Source: Leisingera sp. S132 (GTDB taxonomy: Bacteria; Pseudomonadota; Alphaproteobacteria; Rhodobacterales; Rhodobacteraceae). From it: a stretch of DNA of 64,000 nt. Position 1 is the stretch's first letter. The number at the start of each line of letters is the position of its first letter. Both the position numbers and the translations under genes were made by a program. The notes beneath the pieces are model-generated. The model was not told where the DNA came from. It made no database searches and worked only from the letters and a program-made list of their open reading frames with translations. The stretch lies in NCBI RefSeq assembly GCF_025144465.1, contig NZ_CP083553.1:206501-270500 (forward strand), given 5' to 3'. Below are positions 1-9,289 of this stretch, piece by piece.

Positions 1-1002
1 GACAAGGCCCGCGTCCGCCGCCTGCTGCAGATGCTCGCGGATGCGGCGGCTGATCCCGGGCGTGCAGTCCAGCGTCATCTTCAGCCCGTCGTCGAATTTG
101 CGGAAATCGGAATGCGCCCGCAGCATTGACAGGTAGTGCACGGGATCGAAGCCGCCCACCGGGCGCCGGGTCACAAAGATCAGCCCGGCCAGAGCGCTGT
201 GAAAGAACAGGTGCAACTGCCGCAGGAGGACCGGCAGCCGCCCGTGCGAGGCCTTGGCCTCAAGCGTCAGCCCGGCGGGCGGGAACTGCAGTTTGGGGCC
301 GGTTTCGGGAACCGGGTGGCCGTTGTCCTCCAGCTCGGCGGCCAGATCCAGCACCTCGGCGGCAAGGCGGGAAAAATCCTGCGGGCTGGCGCCGGGGGCG
401 GGCTGTGCGACCACCGACAGGATGACGCCGTGGCGGGCGGGGGTGTTGCTCCAGCGGCAGGAGAGGCCTGCGAGGTCGGGCGGATCTGCCTGCGGGTCAG
501 GGGCCACCGCAAAGGCGCCGGCCTTCATCTGCGCCTCCGCCCAGGCCAGGCCGCCGCCGTTGAACATGGCGAAATCGGCGTGGTCCGACACCGCGTAGCG
601 GGCAACCTGCACCTCCAGCCCCTCGTCCCGGATTGCAGAGACCGGCAGAACCGCAGCGCGCAGGGAGATGCCGTATTCATCTTCGGTCCAGCTGCGCAAG
701 GCGCCGAGCACGCGCTGCGCCGTGGCCTGGTGGCTGGGCGGCACCGCAAAGGAGGCGCCGTCGCCGCCGAAAACATAGGGAAAGGCCTCGCCTTCCAGCG
801 CGTTGCGCATTGCGGCGATCACCGCGGCGCCGACCATGTTCACGGTCTTGTAGCGGCCCGCCTTCACCAGGCCGGTGGAATTCACGATATCAGTGCAGCA
901 GAGCAGCCAGCCGCCGGGCAGCGGCGCAAAGACCGACGGGTCGGAGAGAGCATTGAAATCGCGGACCTTGGGAAGGCTGGCATAGAACGAATCCGGTGTC
1001 AT
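1..1002 (-). CDS. DUF3095 nucleotidyl-cyclase-like protein, C-terminal part beyond window edge
   Basis: This gene is open at the left window edge: 334 codons read in frame from ATG at 1002 and the stop lies outside. The protein begins MTPDSFYASLPKV and carries CTDIVNSTGLVKAG (about residues 36-49) and FGGDGASF (about 78-85). These resemble the metal-binding D-x-x-x-S-T and GGDG elements of class III nucleotidyl cyclases and identify the DUF3095 family, usually near 385 residues. No experimental function is known to me for the family, so cyclase activity is inference. It is divergent from the MFS gene with a 114-base gap, and has a GA-rich ribosome site just upstream of 1002. Confidence 0.8.
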   Translation of the reverse strand, partial: MTPDSFYASLPKVRDFNALSDPSVFAPLPGGWLLCCTDIVNSTGLVKAGRYKTVNMVGAAVIAAMRNALEGEAFPYVFGGDGASFAVPPSHQATAQRVLGALRSWTEDEYGISLRAAVLPVSAIRDEGLEVQVARYAVSDHADFAMFNGGGLAWAEAQMKAGAFAVAPDPQADPPDLAGLSCRWSNTPARHGVILSVVAQPAPGASPQDFSRLAAEVLDLAAELEDNGHPVPETGPKLQFPPAGLTLEAKASHGRLPVLLRQLHLFFHSALAGLIFVTRRPVGGFDPVHYLSMLRAHSDFRKFDDGLKMTLDCTPGISRRIREHLQQAADAGLV

Positions 1003-1116
1003 GTCTTTCAGCCCCCTGACGCGCTCCCGCGGCCTGCCGTCTCCTTCTAAACAAATTGTGCGGCGGCGCCAAACATGCAAGCTGTGCGTCAGTAACAAAA
1101 ATGCAGGGGGCAGAAC

Positions 1117-2289
1117 ATGCAGGCGGGATTGATCTTATTGTGCCTGGCCTATGTGCTGAGCCAGTTCTTCCGCGCCTTTCTGGCGGTATTGTCCGGGGTG
1201 CTGGGTCAGGATATCGGCGCGGCGCCGGATGATCTGGCCTTTGCCTCCAGCCTGTGGTTCCTGTCGTTTGCCGCCATGCAGCTGCCGGTGGGCTGGGCGC
1301 TGGACCATGTGGGTCCCCGCAGGACGGCGTCGCTGCTGCTGCTGTTGGGCGGCGGCGGCGGTGCAGCGCTGTTTGCGGCGGCCACGGTTCCCTGGCATGT
1401 GGGCGCGGCGATGTTCCTGATCGGGATCGGCTGCTCGCCGGTGCTGATGGCGTCCTACTACATCTTTGCCCGCCAGTATTCGCCCGCGCGCTTTGCAACG
1501 CTGGCGGCGGTGATGCTGGGGGTGGGGTCCGCGGGCAATCTGGTGGCGTCCTACCCGACGGCGCTGGCGGTGGATCTGCTCGGCTGGCGCGGCACGCTGG
1601 CCGGGCTGGCGGCGGTGTCGGTTGCGGTGGCGGCGGGGATTTTCCTGACCGTGAGCGATCCGGACAAGCCGGAAGGGGAACACAAGGGATCGGTGCTGGA
1701 CCTGCTGAAGATGCCGGTAATGTGGGCAATCTTTCCGTTGATGCTGGTGGCCTATGCGCCGTCCGGCGCGCTCAGGGGGCTGTGGATCGGGCCTTACTTA
1801 AGCGATGTTTACGGGCTCAGCACCCAGGCCGTCGGGCTGGCGACGCTGGTGATGGGGGCGGCGATGATCGCGGGCACCTTTGCCTACGGGCCGCTGGACC
1901 GGGTGCTGGGCACCCGCAAATGGCTGATCCTGGGCGGCAACCTGCTGGGCTGCGCGGCCCTGGGCGGGCTGATCCTGGCCACAGGCGGCCCTGTCTGGAT
2001 GCCGGTGGCGATGATGGCAGCCGTTGGCTTCTTCGGCGCGTCCTTCCCGGTGATCATGGCGCATGGCCGTGCCTTTGTGCCGCCGCATCTGGCCGGGCGG
2101 GGGGTGACGCTGCTCAACCTCTTTGGCATCGGCGGGGTGGGAATCATGCAGTTTGCCACCGGCCGCATTCACGCGGAAATGGCCGGTGCGGACCTTTCCT
2201 TGCCCTACACCGGCATTTTCAGCTTCTTTTTGGTGCTTCTGGGGCTCGGCTGCGCAATTTATCTGTTCAGCCGCGACAGCATGGACTGA
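1117..2289 (+). CDS. MFS transporter
   Basis: A 390-residue, strongly hydrophobic protein with about 12 predicted membrane segments, typical of the major facilitator superfamily. The loop after the second helix reads GWALDHVGPRRT, a recognisable version of the MFS signature between helices 2 and 3. An AGGGGG ribosome site lies 7 bases before the ATG. It stands alone between a divergent DUF3095 gene and asd, and nothing in the sequence indicates a substrate. Confidence 0.85.
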   Translation: MQAGLILLCLAYVLSQFFRAFLAVLSGVLGQDIGAAPDDLAFASSLWFLSFAAMQLPVGWALDHVGPRRTASLLLLLGGGGGAALFAAATVPWHVGAAMFLIGIGCSPVLMASYYIFARQYSPARFATLAAVMLGVGSAGNLVASYPTALAVDLLGWRGTLAGLAAVSVAVAAGIFLTVSDPDKPEGEHKGSVLDLLKMPVMWAIFPLMLVAYAPSGALRGLWIGPYLSDVYGLSTQAVGLATLVMGAAMIAGTFAYGPLDRVLGTRKWLILGGNLLGCAALGGLILATGGPVWMPVAMMAAVGFFGASFPVIMAHGRAFVPPHLAGRGVTLLNLFGIGGVGIMQFATGRIHAEMAGADLSLPYTGIFSFFLVLLGLGCAIYLFSRDSMD

Positions 2290-2371
2290 TCAGGGACTTT
2301 AAACTTGGCCGCGGAACCATTATCACTCCCGCGCCGGCCATGGGGCCGGGCAATACTGGAGAAACAGACAA

Positions 2372-3394
2372 ATGGGTTACCGCATCGTCGTCGTTGGCGC
2401 CACTGGCAACGTGGGCCGCGAAATGCTGAACATCCTGGCCGAGCGCCAGTTTCCTGTGGATGAGATCGCTGCACTGGCAAGCCGCCGGTCTCTCGGCACT
2501 GAAGTCAGCTTTGGCGATAAGACACTCACTACCAAGGACCTGGACACCTTCGATTTCACCGGCTGGGACATGGCGCTGTTTGCCGTCGGATCCGAGGCGA
2601 CCAAAGTCTATGCCCCCAAGGCTGCGGCCGCGGGCTGTGTGGTGATCGATAACTCCTCGCTCTACCGTTATGACCCGGAGATCCCGCTGATCGTGCCGGA
2701 GTGCAACCCGGAAGCGATCCACGGCTACAAGAACAAGAACATCATCGCCAACCCCAACTGCTCCACCGCGCAGATGGTGGTGGCGCTGAAGCCGCTGCAT
2801 AACCGTGCCAAGATCAAGCGCGTCGTGGTCTCCACCTACCAGTCGGTGTCCGGTGCGGGCAAGGACGGCATGGATGAGCTGTGGGAGCAGACCAAGGCGG
2901 TCTACAACCCCACCACCGATGTGCCGCCGAACAAGTTCCAGAAGCAGATCGCCTTCAACGTGATTCCGCAGATCGACGTCTTCATGGAAGACGGTTCGAC
3001 CAAGGAAGAATGGAAGATGGTCGTGGAAACCAAGAAGATCGTTGACCCGAAGATCAAGGTCACTGCCACCTGCGTCCGCGTGCCGGTTTTCGTCGGCCAT
3101 TCCGAGGCCGTGAACATCGAGTTCGAAGAGTTCCTGGACGAGGACGAGGCCCGTGACATCCTGCGCGAGGCACCGGGCATCATGGTGATCGACAAGCGTG
3201 AGCCGGGCGGCTACGTCTCGCCGGTGGAATGCGCGGGCGATTTTGCCACCTTCATCAGCCGCATCCGCCAGGATTCGACCATCGAGAACGGCCTGAACCT
3301 GTGGTGCGTCAGCGACAACCTGCGCAAGGGCGCGGCGTTGAACGCTGTGCAGATCGCCGAACTGCTGGGCCGTGAGGTCCTGAAAAAGGGCTGA
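2372..3394 (+). CDS. asd: aspartate-semialdehyde dehydrogenase
   Basis: This enzyme reduces aspartyl-4-phosphate to aspartate semialdehyde with NADPH, in the cytoplasm, on the route to lysine, threonine, methionine and diaminopimelate. The 340-residue protein has the N-terminal nucleotide motif GATGNVG (residues 9-15), the catalytic cysteine in NPNCSTAQM (Cys130) and the histidine in GHSEA (about residue 243). Length matches the family. GGAGAAAC precedes the ATG by about 9 bases. The gene is monocistronic and ends in a clear hairpin terminator at 3418. Confidence 0.96.
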   Translation: MGYRIVVVGATGNVGREMLNILAERQFPVDEIAALASRRSLGTEVSFGDKTLTTKDLDTFDFTGWDMALFAVGSEATKVYAPKAAAAGCVVIDNSSLYRYDPEIPLIVPECNPEAIHGYKNKNIIANPNCSTAQMVVALKPLHNRAKIKRVVVSTYQSVSGAGKDGMDELWEQTKAVYNPTTDVPPNKFQKQIAFNVIPQIDVFMEDGSTKEEWKMVVETKKIVDPKIKVTATCVRVPVFVGHSEAVNIEFEEFLDEDEARDILREAPGIMVIDKREPGGYVSPVECAGDFATFISRIRQDSTIENGLNLWCVSDNLRKGAALNAVQIAELLGREVLKKG

Positions 3395-3417
3395 GGTTTT
3401 TCGCTGCTTTGAGCAGG

Positions 3418-3450
3418 GGGCCGCTTCGCAAGGAGCGGCCCTTTTCTTTT
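3418..3450 (+). terminator. intrinsic terminator of asd
   Basis: Perfect 8-bp stem (GGGCCGCT at 3418-3425 with AGCGGCCC at 3434-3441), an 8-base loop, then TTTTCTTTT. It lies 24 bases after the asd stop. Confidence 0.9.
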
Positions 3451-3527
3451 GCGTGGCGTCCGGCCAGGGCCGGGGCTAGGCTTGGCGCCAGGCGGGCAGA
3501 TTTGCGCCGCGGATATTTGTTCGAGAG

Positions 3528-5186
3528 ATGCCAATGCGATTTTCCTTGATGGCTTTTGCTTTTTCTTCAATTGCCGCAGCGGCGGCTGCGGACACCATCC
3601 CTGTCAGCAGCACGGTGTCGGAAGTGACGCTGTACCCCGGTCTGGCGGAAGTCACCCGCAGCGCGGCGCTGACACTGCCGGAGGGGCGCCACCGGCTGAT
3701 CCTGCAGAACGTGCCAAGAACGGCTGCGCTGGAGACCCTGCAGGTGGAGATCGCCGGCGCCCGCCGGGTGGCCACCCTGCTGCGCGAGAATTACGTGCCG
3801 CCGCGCGATGCGGATGACCCCGAGGTGGAAGCCGCCGAAGCCCGCGTGCGCGAGGTTGAGGCGCGGATTGCCGCGGTCCGGGACGAGGCCGCGCGGGCGC
3901 GGTCCGGGGTGCGGGCGGCGGAGGCCTCAATCACGTTCCTGCAGCAGCTGGGTGCAAACGAAGGGCTGGCTCAGGCGGATGCGGCTGCGCTGAGCGAAAT
4001 TTCCCGGATGATCTCCGCCGAAGCCGCGGGCGCCAGCCAGTCGGCGGTGGCGGCAGAGGCTGAGGCGCGCCGGATCGAACTGCAGCTGGCGGACCTGGAG
4101 GAGGAGCTGGCAGCGGCGCAGGCAGCGCTGGCGGCACTCACGCTGGAGGATGACGACCGGCTGTACATCGCGGTGGACATCGAGGCGGAGCAGGCGGGCG
4201 AGGGTGCCATCAAGGTGAGCTACTACACCGCGGGCGCAGGCAATATCGGCTGGCAGCCGTCTTATGAGATGCACCTGAATACCGTGACGGAGCAGCAGGT
4301 GATCCTGAAGCGGGCGGTGACGCTGGTGCAGGACACTGGCGAGAACTGGCAGGATGTGGCGCTGACCCTGTCGACGGCGGTGCCCGGTGAGCAGGGCAGC
4401 CCTTCTGCGCTGCACCCCTGGCTGCGCCGGATCGAGGAGCCGCAGCCGCCGCGGGCGCTGAAATCCTACAGCCAGGATGTGGCGGAACTGTCCGCACTGG
4501 CGGAGCCGGTGCTCGAGCCGCCTGTGATCATTGAAGAAGCTCAGGGCGGCTGGGGTGCGGATCTGGGCGGTGCGGCTGCGACCTACCGCTTCGGGCTGCC
4601 GGTCTCGATTGCCTCCGGCGCCGATCTGCTGCGGTTGGAGATGGACAGCCTGACGGCGGAGGCAGAGGTGCAGGCGGTGGCGGTGCCGTCGCGGGATGAG
4701 ACTGCCTACCGTGTGGCGACGTTCACCAACAGCTTTGGCGAGCAGCTTCTGGCCTCGCACGAGGTGCCGCGGTTTGTTGATGGCAAGCTGGTGACGGTGG
4801 AGCCTTTCGCCGGGCTGGCGCCGGGGGCGGAGCTGGACGCCGGTTTCGGCCCTATCGAAGGGCTGCAGCTGCGCCGCGATGTGCTGGGGCAGAGCGAAGG
4901 GGAGCAGGGGCTTATCTCGCGCAGCAACGCGCAAGTGCAGAAGGTGGAGATCACGGTGGAGAACCTGACAGCGCAGGACTGGAATGTGCGGGTTCTGGAC
5001 CAGGTGCCTTATTCGCAGCAGGACGATCTGGAAATCGAGTGGAGTGCAAAGCCCCAGCCCGCGGAGGAAAACGTGGAGAAGCAGCGCGGCATTCTGGCCT
5101 GGGACCTGGAGCTGGATGCTGGCGGGAGTAAGACCATTCAGCTGGACACCACGCTCAGCTGGCCCGAAGGTATGGCGCTGCGCTGA
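3528..5186 (+). CDS. exported DUF4139 / MuiA-family protein
   Basis: A 552-residue protein with a Sec signal peptide (MPMRFSLMAFAFSS then an alanine-rich run, cleavage probably before ADT near residue 23). A DUF4140-type N-terminal domain starts with VTLYPGLAEVTR. Residues 100-205 are a charged alanine-rich coiled coil, and the rest is a DUF4139 beta-rich domain (for example SYYTAGAGNIGWQPSYEM). This is the arrangement of the 'mucoidy inhibitor MuiA' family. The name comes from a mucoid-phenotype observation, and the molecular role is not known to me. It is likely periplasmic and monocistronic, followed by a long palindrome at 5267. Confidence 0.85.
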   Translation: MPMRFSLMAFAFSSIAAAAAADTIPVSSTVSEVTLYPGLAEVTRSAALTLPEGRHRLILQNVPRTAALETLQVEIAGARRVATLLRENYVPPRDADDPEVEAAEARVREVEARIAAVRDEAARARSGVRAAEASITFLQQLGANEGLAQADAAALSEISRMISAEAAGASQSAVAAEAEARRIELQLADLEEELAAAQAALAALTLEDDDRLYIAVDIEAEQAGEGAIKVSYYTAGAGNIGWQPSYEMHLNTVTEQQVILKRAVTLVQDTGENWQDVALTLSTAVPGEQGSPSALHPWLRRIEEPQPPRALKSYSQDVAELSALAEPVLEPPVIIEEAQGGWGADLGGAAATYRFGLPVSIASGADLLRLEMDSLTAEAEVQAVAVPSRDETAYRVATFTNSFGEQLLASHEVPRFVDGKLVTVEPFAGLAPGAELDAGFGPIEGLQLRRDVLGQSEGEQGLISRSNAQVQKVEITVENLTAQDWNVRVLDQVPYSQQDDLEIEWSAKPQPAEENVEKQRGILAWDLELDAGGSKTIQLDTTLSWPEGMALR

Positions 5187-5266
5187 CGCTGGTTGAAACC
5201 GGGTGCGGTACTGGCGGCAGGGGGAGTTCCCGCCCGTCGTCAGGTATTGAAAATACCTTCCTCCCG

Positions 5267-5305
5267 TTGGGCATGGCACCGCGCCATGCGCGGTGCCATG
5301 CCCAA
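5267..5305. repeat. long perfect palindrome, REP-like intergenic element
   Basis: Two 18-base arms (5267-5284 and 5288-5305) are exact reverse complements around a 3-base centre (CAT). It sits between the converging 3' ends of the MuiA-family gene and hpaI. A related, less perfect element is at 24811-24908; both have TTGGGC at one edge and GCGGGAGGGCTT or a close variant downstream. It could act as a bidirectional terminator, though no T-tract follows. Confidence 0.75.
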
Positions 5306-5382
5306 GGCTGCTGCCGTTGTTCTGGCTTTGCCAGGACAGCGGGCAGGCGCGGGAGGGCTTCCTTCGCGAGTGGAAAGGCCGG

Positions 5383-6153
5383 CTATTCAGCCTTCCACCT
5401 GGCGGCCAGGTCGCGGGCATTGCGGGCCAGCACCATGACGTCGATGCCGACCGCCAGAAACTGCGCGCCCATATCCGCATAGGCCTGGGTGGCCTCATCC
5501 GTGGTGCCAAGGATGCCGGGGGCGATCCCTGCCGCCTTGATGCGGGTGATGGCATCAGCAATGGCTGCGCGCACTTCCGGGTGGGCGGAGTCGCCCTGAT
5601 GGCCCATGTCGGTGGACAGATCTGCCGGGCCGATGAAGACGCCGTCGATGCCCTCGACCTGCAGAATGTCGTCCAGCGCGGCCATGCCGGCGCGGTTTTC
5701 CACCTGCACCAGCAGGCAGATCTCCTGATCGGCGGTCTGGATGTATTCGCTGACAGAGCCGAACATGGTGGCGCGTGCCGCCGTGGCGCCGACGCCGCGC
5801 AGGCCCTTGGGCGGGTAGTGGCAGGCGCGGACCAGCTCGCGGGCCTGTTCGGCGCTTTCGACAATCGGCACCAGCACTGTCTGGGCGCCGGCATCCAGCA
5901 CCTGCTTGATCATCCAGGTTTCCCCCGCTGGCACCCGCACCACCGGGTGGCTGGGCGAGGCCGCCAGCGCGATCAGCTGGTCACGGATCGAGCGGATGTC
6001 GTTGGGCGCGTGTTCGCCGTCGATCACCAGCCAGTCGAAACCGCAGGAGCCCATGATCTCGGCAATCTGGCCGTCGGCAAAGCTCATCCAGCAGCCGATC
6101 TGGCGTTTGCCCTGTGTTAGAGCCTGTTTGAAGCTATTCTTGGGCGCGGGCAT
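5383..6153 (-). CDS. hpaI: 4-hydroxy-2-oxoheptanedioate aldolase (HpcH/HpaI family)
   Basis: This class II aldolase performs the last step of homoprotocatechuate meta-cleavage, splitting 4-hydroxy-2-oxoheptanedioate into pyruvate and succinate semialdehyde. The 256-residue protein has DGEHAPND near residue 46 and PAGETWMIKQVLDAGAQ. Glu in LVQVENRAG and Asp in GPADLS are the family's divalent-metal ligands. GGAGG lies about 9 bases before the ATG, and hpaH ends 15 bases upstream. It is the last gene of the hpa operon. Confidence 0.92.
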   Translation of the reverse strand: MPAPKNSFKQALTQGKRQIGCWMSFADGQIAEIMGSCGFDWLVIDGEHAPNDIRSIRDQLIALAASPSHPVVRVPAGETWMIKQVLDAGAQTVLVPIVESAEQARELVRACHYPPKGLRGVGATAARATMFGSVSEYIQTADQEICLLVQVENRAGMAALDDILQVEGIDGVFIGPADLSTDMGHQGDSAHPEVRAAIADAITRIKAAGIAPGILGTTDEATQAYADMGAQFLAVGIDVMVLARNARDLAARWKAE

Positions 6154-6168
6154 GGGCGGGGCCTCCTG

Positions 6169-6969
6169 TCAGGCGAAATTGATGGATACGGAACCGAAGG
6201 GGCCGAAATCTGCGGCGATCTCCGTGCCCGGCGGGCATTCGATGGGGCGGATGAAAGAGCCTGAGAGCACGATATCCCCGGCCTCGATCTGTTGTCCATA
6301 TTCGGCCATCCGCCGGGCCAGCCACAGGACCGAGGTGACGGGATCGTTCAGGACACCCGCGCCGAGGCCGGTTTCCTCGACTGTGCCGTTGCGGGCGGCG
6401 ATGGCACCAACCCAGCGCAGGTCATGGGCGTCCACGGCGTGGCGTTCCGCGCCCAGCACGACGCCTGCATTGGCGGCGTTATCGCTGATGGTGTCGGTGA
6501 TGGTGCGGGCCTGGCCGGTTGCCGGGTCTGCACGCAGGATGCGGGTGTCGAGGATCTCCAGCGAGGGCGTTACATAGTCCGTAGCGGCCAGCACATCCGC
6601 GCGGGTGCACGCGGCGCCGGCGAGGGGGGATTTCATGATAAAAGCGATCTCGGCCTCCACCCGCGGCTGGATGAAGCGCCCGGCGGGGGCGGTGCTGCCG
6701 TTCTCAAACACCATGTCGTCCAAGAGCACGCCGCTGTCGGGGGTGGTGATGTTCAGCGCCTGCTGCATGGCGCGGCTGGTGAGGCCGATCTTCCAGCCGA
6801 TTTTCTTGCGGCCGGAGGCCAGTTTTTGCCTGATTAGAGCCTGCTGCACCGCATAGGCATCATCCAGCGTCATGCCGGGGTAGGCCAAGGAAAGCAGGCC
6901 GCATTGCTGGCCGGTCTGCTCGGCTTTGAACAGCCGGTCAGCGGCGTCCCGGTGCTGTTCGGGAGTCAT
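6169..6969 (-). CDS. hpaH: 2-oxo-hept-3-ene-1,7-dioate hydratase
   Basis: It hydrates 2-oxohept-3-enedioate to the substrate of HpaI. The 266-residue protein belongs to the FAH-fold hydratase group (HpcG/HpaH, MhpD). It has the metal-binding E-x-E in RVEAEIAFIMKSPL and a further glutamate in SLEILDTRI. Length and operon position match the family. Its start overlaps the hpaG stop by 4 bases (6966-6969), indicating translational coupling. Confidence 0.9.
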   Translation of the reverse strand: MTPEQHRDAADRLFKAEQTGQQCGLLSLAYPGMTLDDAYAVQQALIRQKLASGRKKIGWKIGLTSRAMQQALNITTPDSGVLLDDMVFENGSTAPAGRFIQPRVEAEIAFIMKSPLAGAACTRADVLAATDYVTPSLEILDTRILRADPATGQARTITDTISDNAANAGVVLGAERHAVDAHDLRWVGAIAARNGTVEETGLGAGVLNDPVTSVLWLARRMAEYGQQIEAGDIVLSGSFIRPIECPPGTEIAADFGPFGSVSINFA

Positions 6970-7817
6970 GCCTCGTCCTCTACCGTGTTGCGCAGGGTGC
7001 CGATGCCTTCGACCTCAACCTCGACCACGTCACCGGGTTTCAGGTATTTCGGCGGGTCGAACCGGGCGCCTGCGCCGGTGGGCGTGCCGGTGATGATCAC
7101 GTCGCCGGGCTGCAGGGTGGTGAAGGTGGAGATATAGGCGATCTCGTCGCGGACCGGGAAGATCATTCGGTTGAGAGTGTCATTCTGGCGGATCTCTCCG
7201 TTCACGCGGGTAACGAGGCGGGCCTCATCCAGCTGGGCGGGATCGGTGAAGGGCACCAGCCAGGGGCCGATCGCGCCGGAATTGTCCCAGTTCTTGCCTT
7301 GGGTGACGTTGAATTTGGCGTGGCGCACCCAGTCGCGGATGGTGCCCTCATTTGCCAGTGTTAGAGCCGCAATATGGTCGTAGGCATCCTCCGGCTTGAT
7401 CCGGCGGCCCGGTTTGCCGATCACCACGGCGACCTCGCCCTCGTAATCCAGCGTGTGGTTTTCCGGCGGGCGGATCAGCGGGCGCCCGGCACCGGTGAAG
7501 GAGCGCGGGAAGCGGGGGAACAGGGACATATGCCTGGGCTGGGCGGAGCCGTCCTTGTATTCCGCGTTGCGGTCCGGGAAGTTGACGCCGACACAGATGA
7601 TCTTTTCCGGGTTGGGGATCGGGATCTCATAGCTGAAATCCGTGTGGGTCACAGGCATGCCCTCCGCGGCCTTTGCCAATGCGGGCAGGCCGTCTGCCGC
7701 GATCACCTCGCGCAATGTGGGCCAGTCCGGGAACTGTGGCGACAGGGCGATCATGCCGGCGTCTGTGACTGCGCCATAGAAGGTCTCGCCATTGGCAGTG
7801 CAGGTGGCAAAGCGCAT
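6966..7817 (-). CDS. hpaG: FAH-family isomerase/decarboxylase of homoprotocatechuate degradation
   Basis: This 283-residue protein of the fumarylacetoacetate hydrolase superfamily has the metal-site sequence LDYEGEVAVVIGKPGRR and the downstream TPTGAG loop. In this operon it should fill the HpaG role (decarboxylation of 5-oxopent-3-ene-1,2,5-tricarboxylate and isomerisation). It is one FAH unit, not the two-domain fusion of E. coli HpaG, so the CHM isomerase step probably relies on HpaF. GAGGAG lies 9 bases before the ATG, which overlaps the preceding stop by one base (TGATG). Confidence 0.85.
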   Translation of the reverse strand: MRFATCTANGETFYGAVTDAGMIALSPQFPDWPTLREVIAADGLPALAKAAEGMPVTHTDFSYEIPIPNPEKIICVGVNFPDRNAEYKDGSAQPRHMSLFPRFPRSFTGAGRPLIRPPENHTLDYEGEVAVVIGKPGRRIKPEDAYDHIAALTLANEGTIRDWVRHAKFNVTQGKNWDNSGAIGPWLVPFTDPAQLDEARLVTRVNGEIRQNDTLNRMIFPVRDEIAYISTFTTLQPGDVIITGTPTGAGARFDPPKYLKPGDVVEVEVEGIGTLRNTVEDEA

Positions 7818-9229
7818 CAGGTCAGGCTCCTCGCGATTCCGGTGATGACATCGAAGGCCATCATCACGTCTGCCTCAGTTGTTTCGAACTGGCCCGCTTG
7901 GAAGCGGATCACCAGCTGGCCGTCGAGGCGGGTCTGGGTCAGGTAGATGCGGCCGTCGCCGTTGATGGCATTGACCAGCCGCAGATTCAAATCGTCCAGA
8001 TCCGCGGCGCCCTCAGGCGCATAGCGGAACGACCAGAGCGACCACATCGGTGCGCTGGTGATCTCGAAATCAGGCTCTAACTTCAGTTTGTCGTGCAGCT
8101 GGTTTGACCAGTTGATGTGATTGCGCAGCCGCTGGCGCAGGCCCTCAAGCCCGTAGGTACGGATCAGGAACCAGATTTTCAGCGCCCGGAAACGGCGGCC
8201 CAGCGGCACCGACCATTCGGAATAGTTGATGATGCCGTCATGGCCGTGGGTCTTGAGGTATTCCGGGCTGATCGCCAGGGTCTGCACCAGATCATCCGGG
8301 TTCTTCAGGAAATGTGCAGAGCAGTCGAACTGCACGCCGAGCCATTTGTGCGGGTTGAAGACGATGCTGTCGGCGCGTTCGACGCCGGGCCAGTAGTGGC
8401 GGTATTCAGGGCAGATCATCGCGGAGCCGGCCCAAGCGGCGTCCACATGAGTGTAGAGGCCGTATTTTTCGGCGACGCCCAGCACCTGATCCACCGGGTC
8501 GGTGGCGCCGACGCCGGTGCCGCCGACGCACAGGATAACGCCCGCGGGCTGGTGGCCTGCGGCGAGGTCGGCCTGGATCGCCGCCTCCAGCGCGTCCGGG
8601 TCCATGCCGCGCCAATCGCCCTTGATGGGCACCCGGATCAGGTTCTGCTGGCCGATGCCCGCGACCCAGATGGCGCGGTCAATGGAGGTGTGGACCTCAG
8701 AAGAACAGTAGATGCGCAGCGCTTTCTGTCCGAACAGGCCTTGGCTGTTGCCCTGCCAATTCAGCGCCTTTTCCCGCATGGTCAGCACTGCGGCGAGGGT
8801 GGCGGAGGAGGCCGAGTCCTGGATGACCCCCTGGAACTGGCCGGGCAGGTCCAGCGCCTGGCGCAGCCAGTCCATCATCCGCGTCTCCATCTCCGTCGCC
8901 GCGGGTGAGGTCTGCCACAGCATGCACTGCGGTGCGATGGCGGAGGCGAGGAATTCCGCCAGCACCGAGGGCGCGGCGGCGTTGGAGGTGAAATAGGCAA
9001 AGAAGCGCGGGTGCTGCCAATGGGTGATGCCGGGCATCACAATGTCTTCGAAATCGCGGAAGATCGCCTCCATCCCCTCGCCGGCCTCAGGCGGGGTTTG
9101 GGGCAGGGCGTTCAGAACTTCGCCGGGTTTGCTCCTGGCGCGCACCGGGCGGTCGCCGACGGTCAGGTGATAGTCCTGCGTCCAGTCCGCGACCCGGCGG
9201 CCCCATTCGGAGAAGTCATCCCATTTCAT
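7817..9229 (-). CDS. PLP-dependent aromatic-L-amino-acid decarboxylase family protein
   Basis: A group II PLP decarboxylase of 470 residues, the usual length. The cofactor lysine is Lys295 in NPHKWLGV, preceded by HVDAAWAGSAMICPEYR, which supplies the PLP aspartate. Family members decarboxylate tyrosine, DOPA, tryptophan or phenylalanine. It sits inside the homoprotocatechuate operon between hpaD and hpaG, with a one-base stop/start overlap to hpaG. That position suggests DOPA or tyrosine feeding (via the amine) into 3,4-dihydroxyphenylacetate. The substrate is inference, and no amine oxidase is in the window. Confidence 0.88.
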   Translation of the reverse strand: MKWDDFSEWGRRVADWTQDYHLTVGDRPVRARSKPGEVLNALPQTPPEAGEGMEAIFRDFEDIVMPGITHWQHPRFFAYFTSNAAAPSVLAEFLASAIAPQCMLWQTSPAATEMETRMMDWLRQALDLPGQFQGVIQDSASSATLAAVLTMREKALNWQGNSQGLFGQKALRIYCSSEVHTSIDRAIWVAGIGQQNLIRVPIKGDWRGMDPDALEAAIQADLAAGHQPAGVILCVGGTGVGATDPVDQVLGVAEKYGLYTHVDAAWAGSAMICPEYRHYWPGVERADSIVFNPHKWLGVQFDCSAHFLKNPDDLVQTLAISPEYLKTHGHDGIINYSEWSVPLGRRFRALKIWFLIRTYGLEGLRQRLRNHINWSNQLHDKLKLEPDFEITSAPMWSLWSFRYAPEGAADLDDLNLRLVNAINGDGRIYLTQTRLDGQLVIRFQAGQFETTEADVMMAFDVITGIARSLT

Positions 9230-9289
9230 TCTTCTTACCTTGTTCTTTTGGGAGTGTGCCCGGCTAGGGGCCGGGCGCGATCCTTTTCA

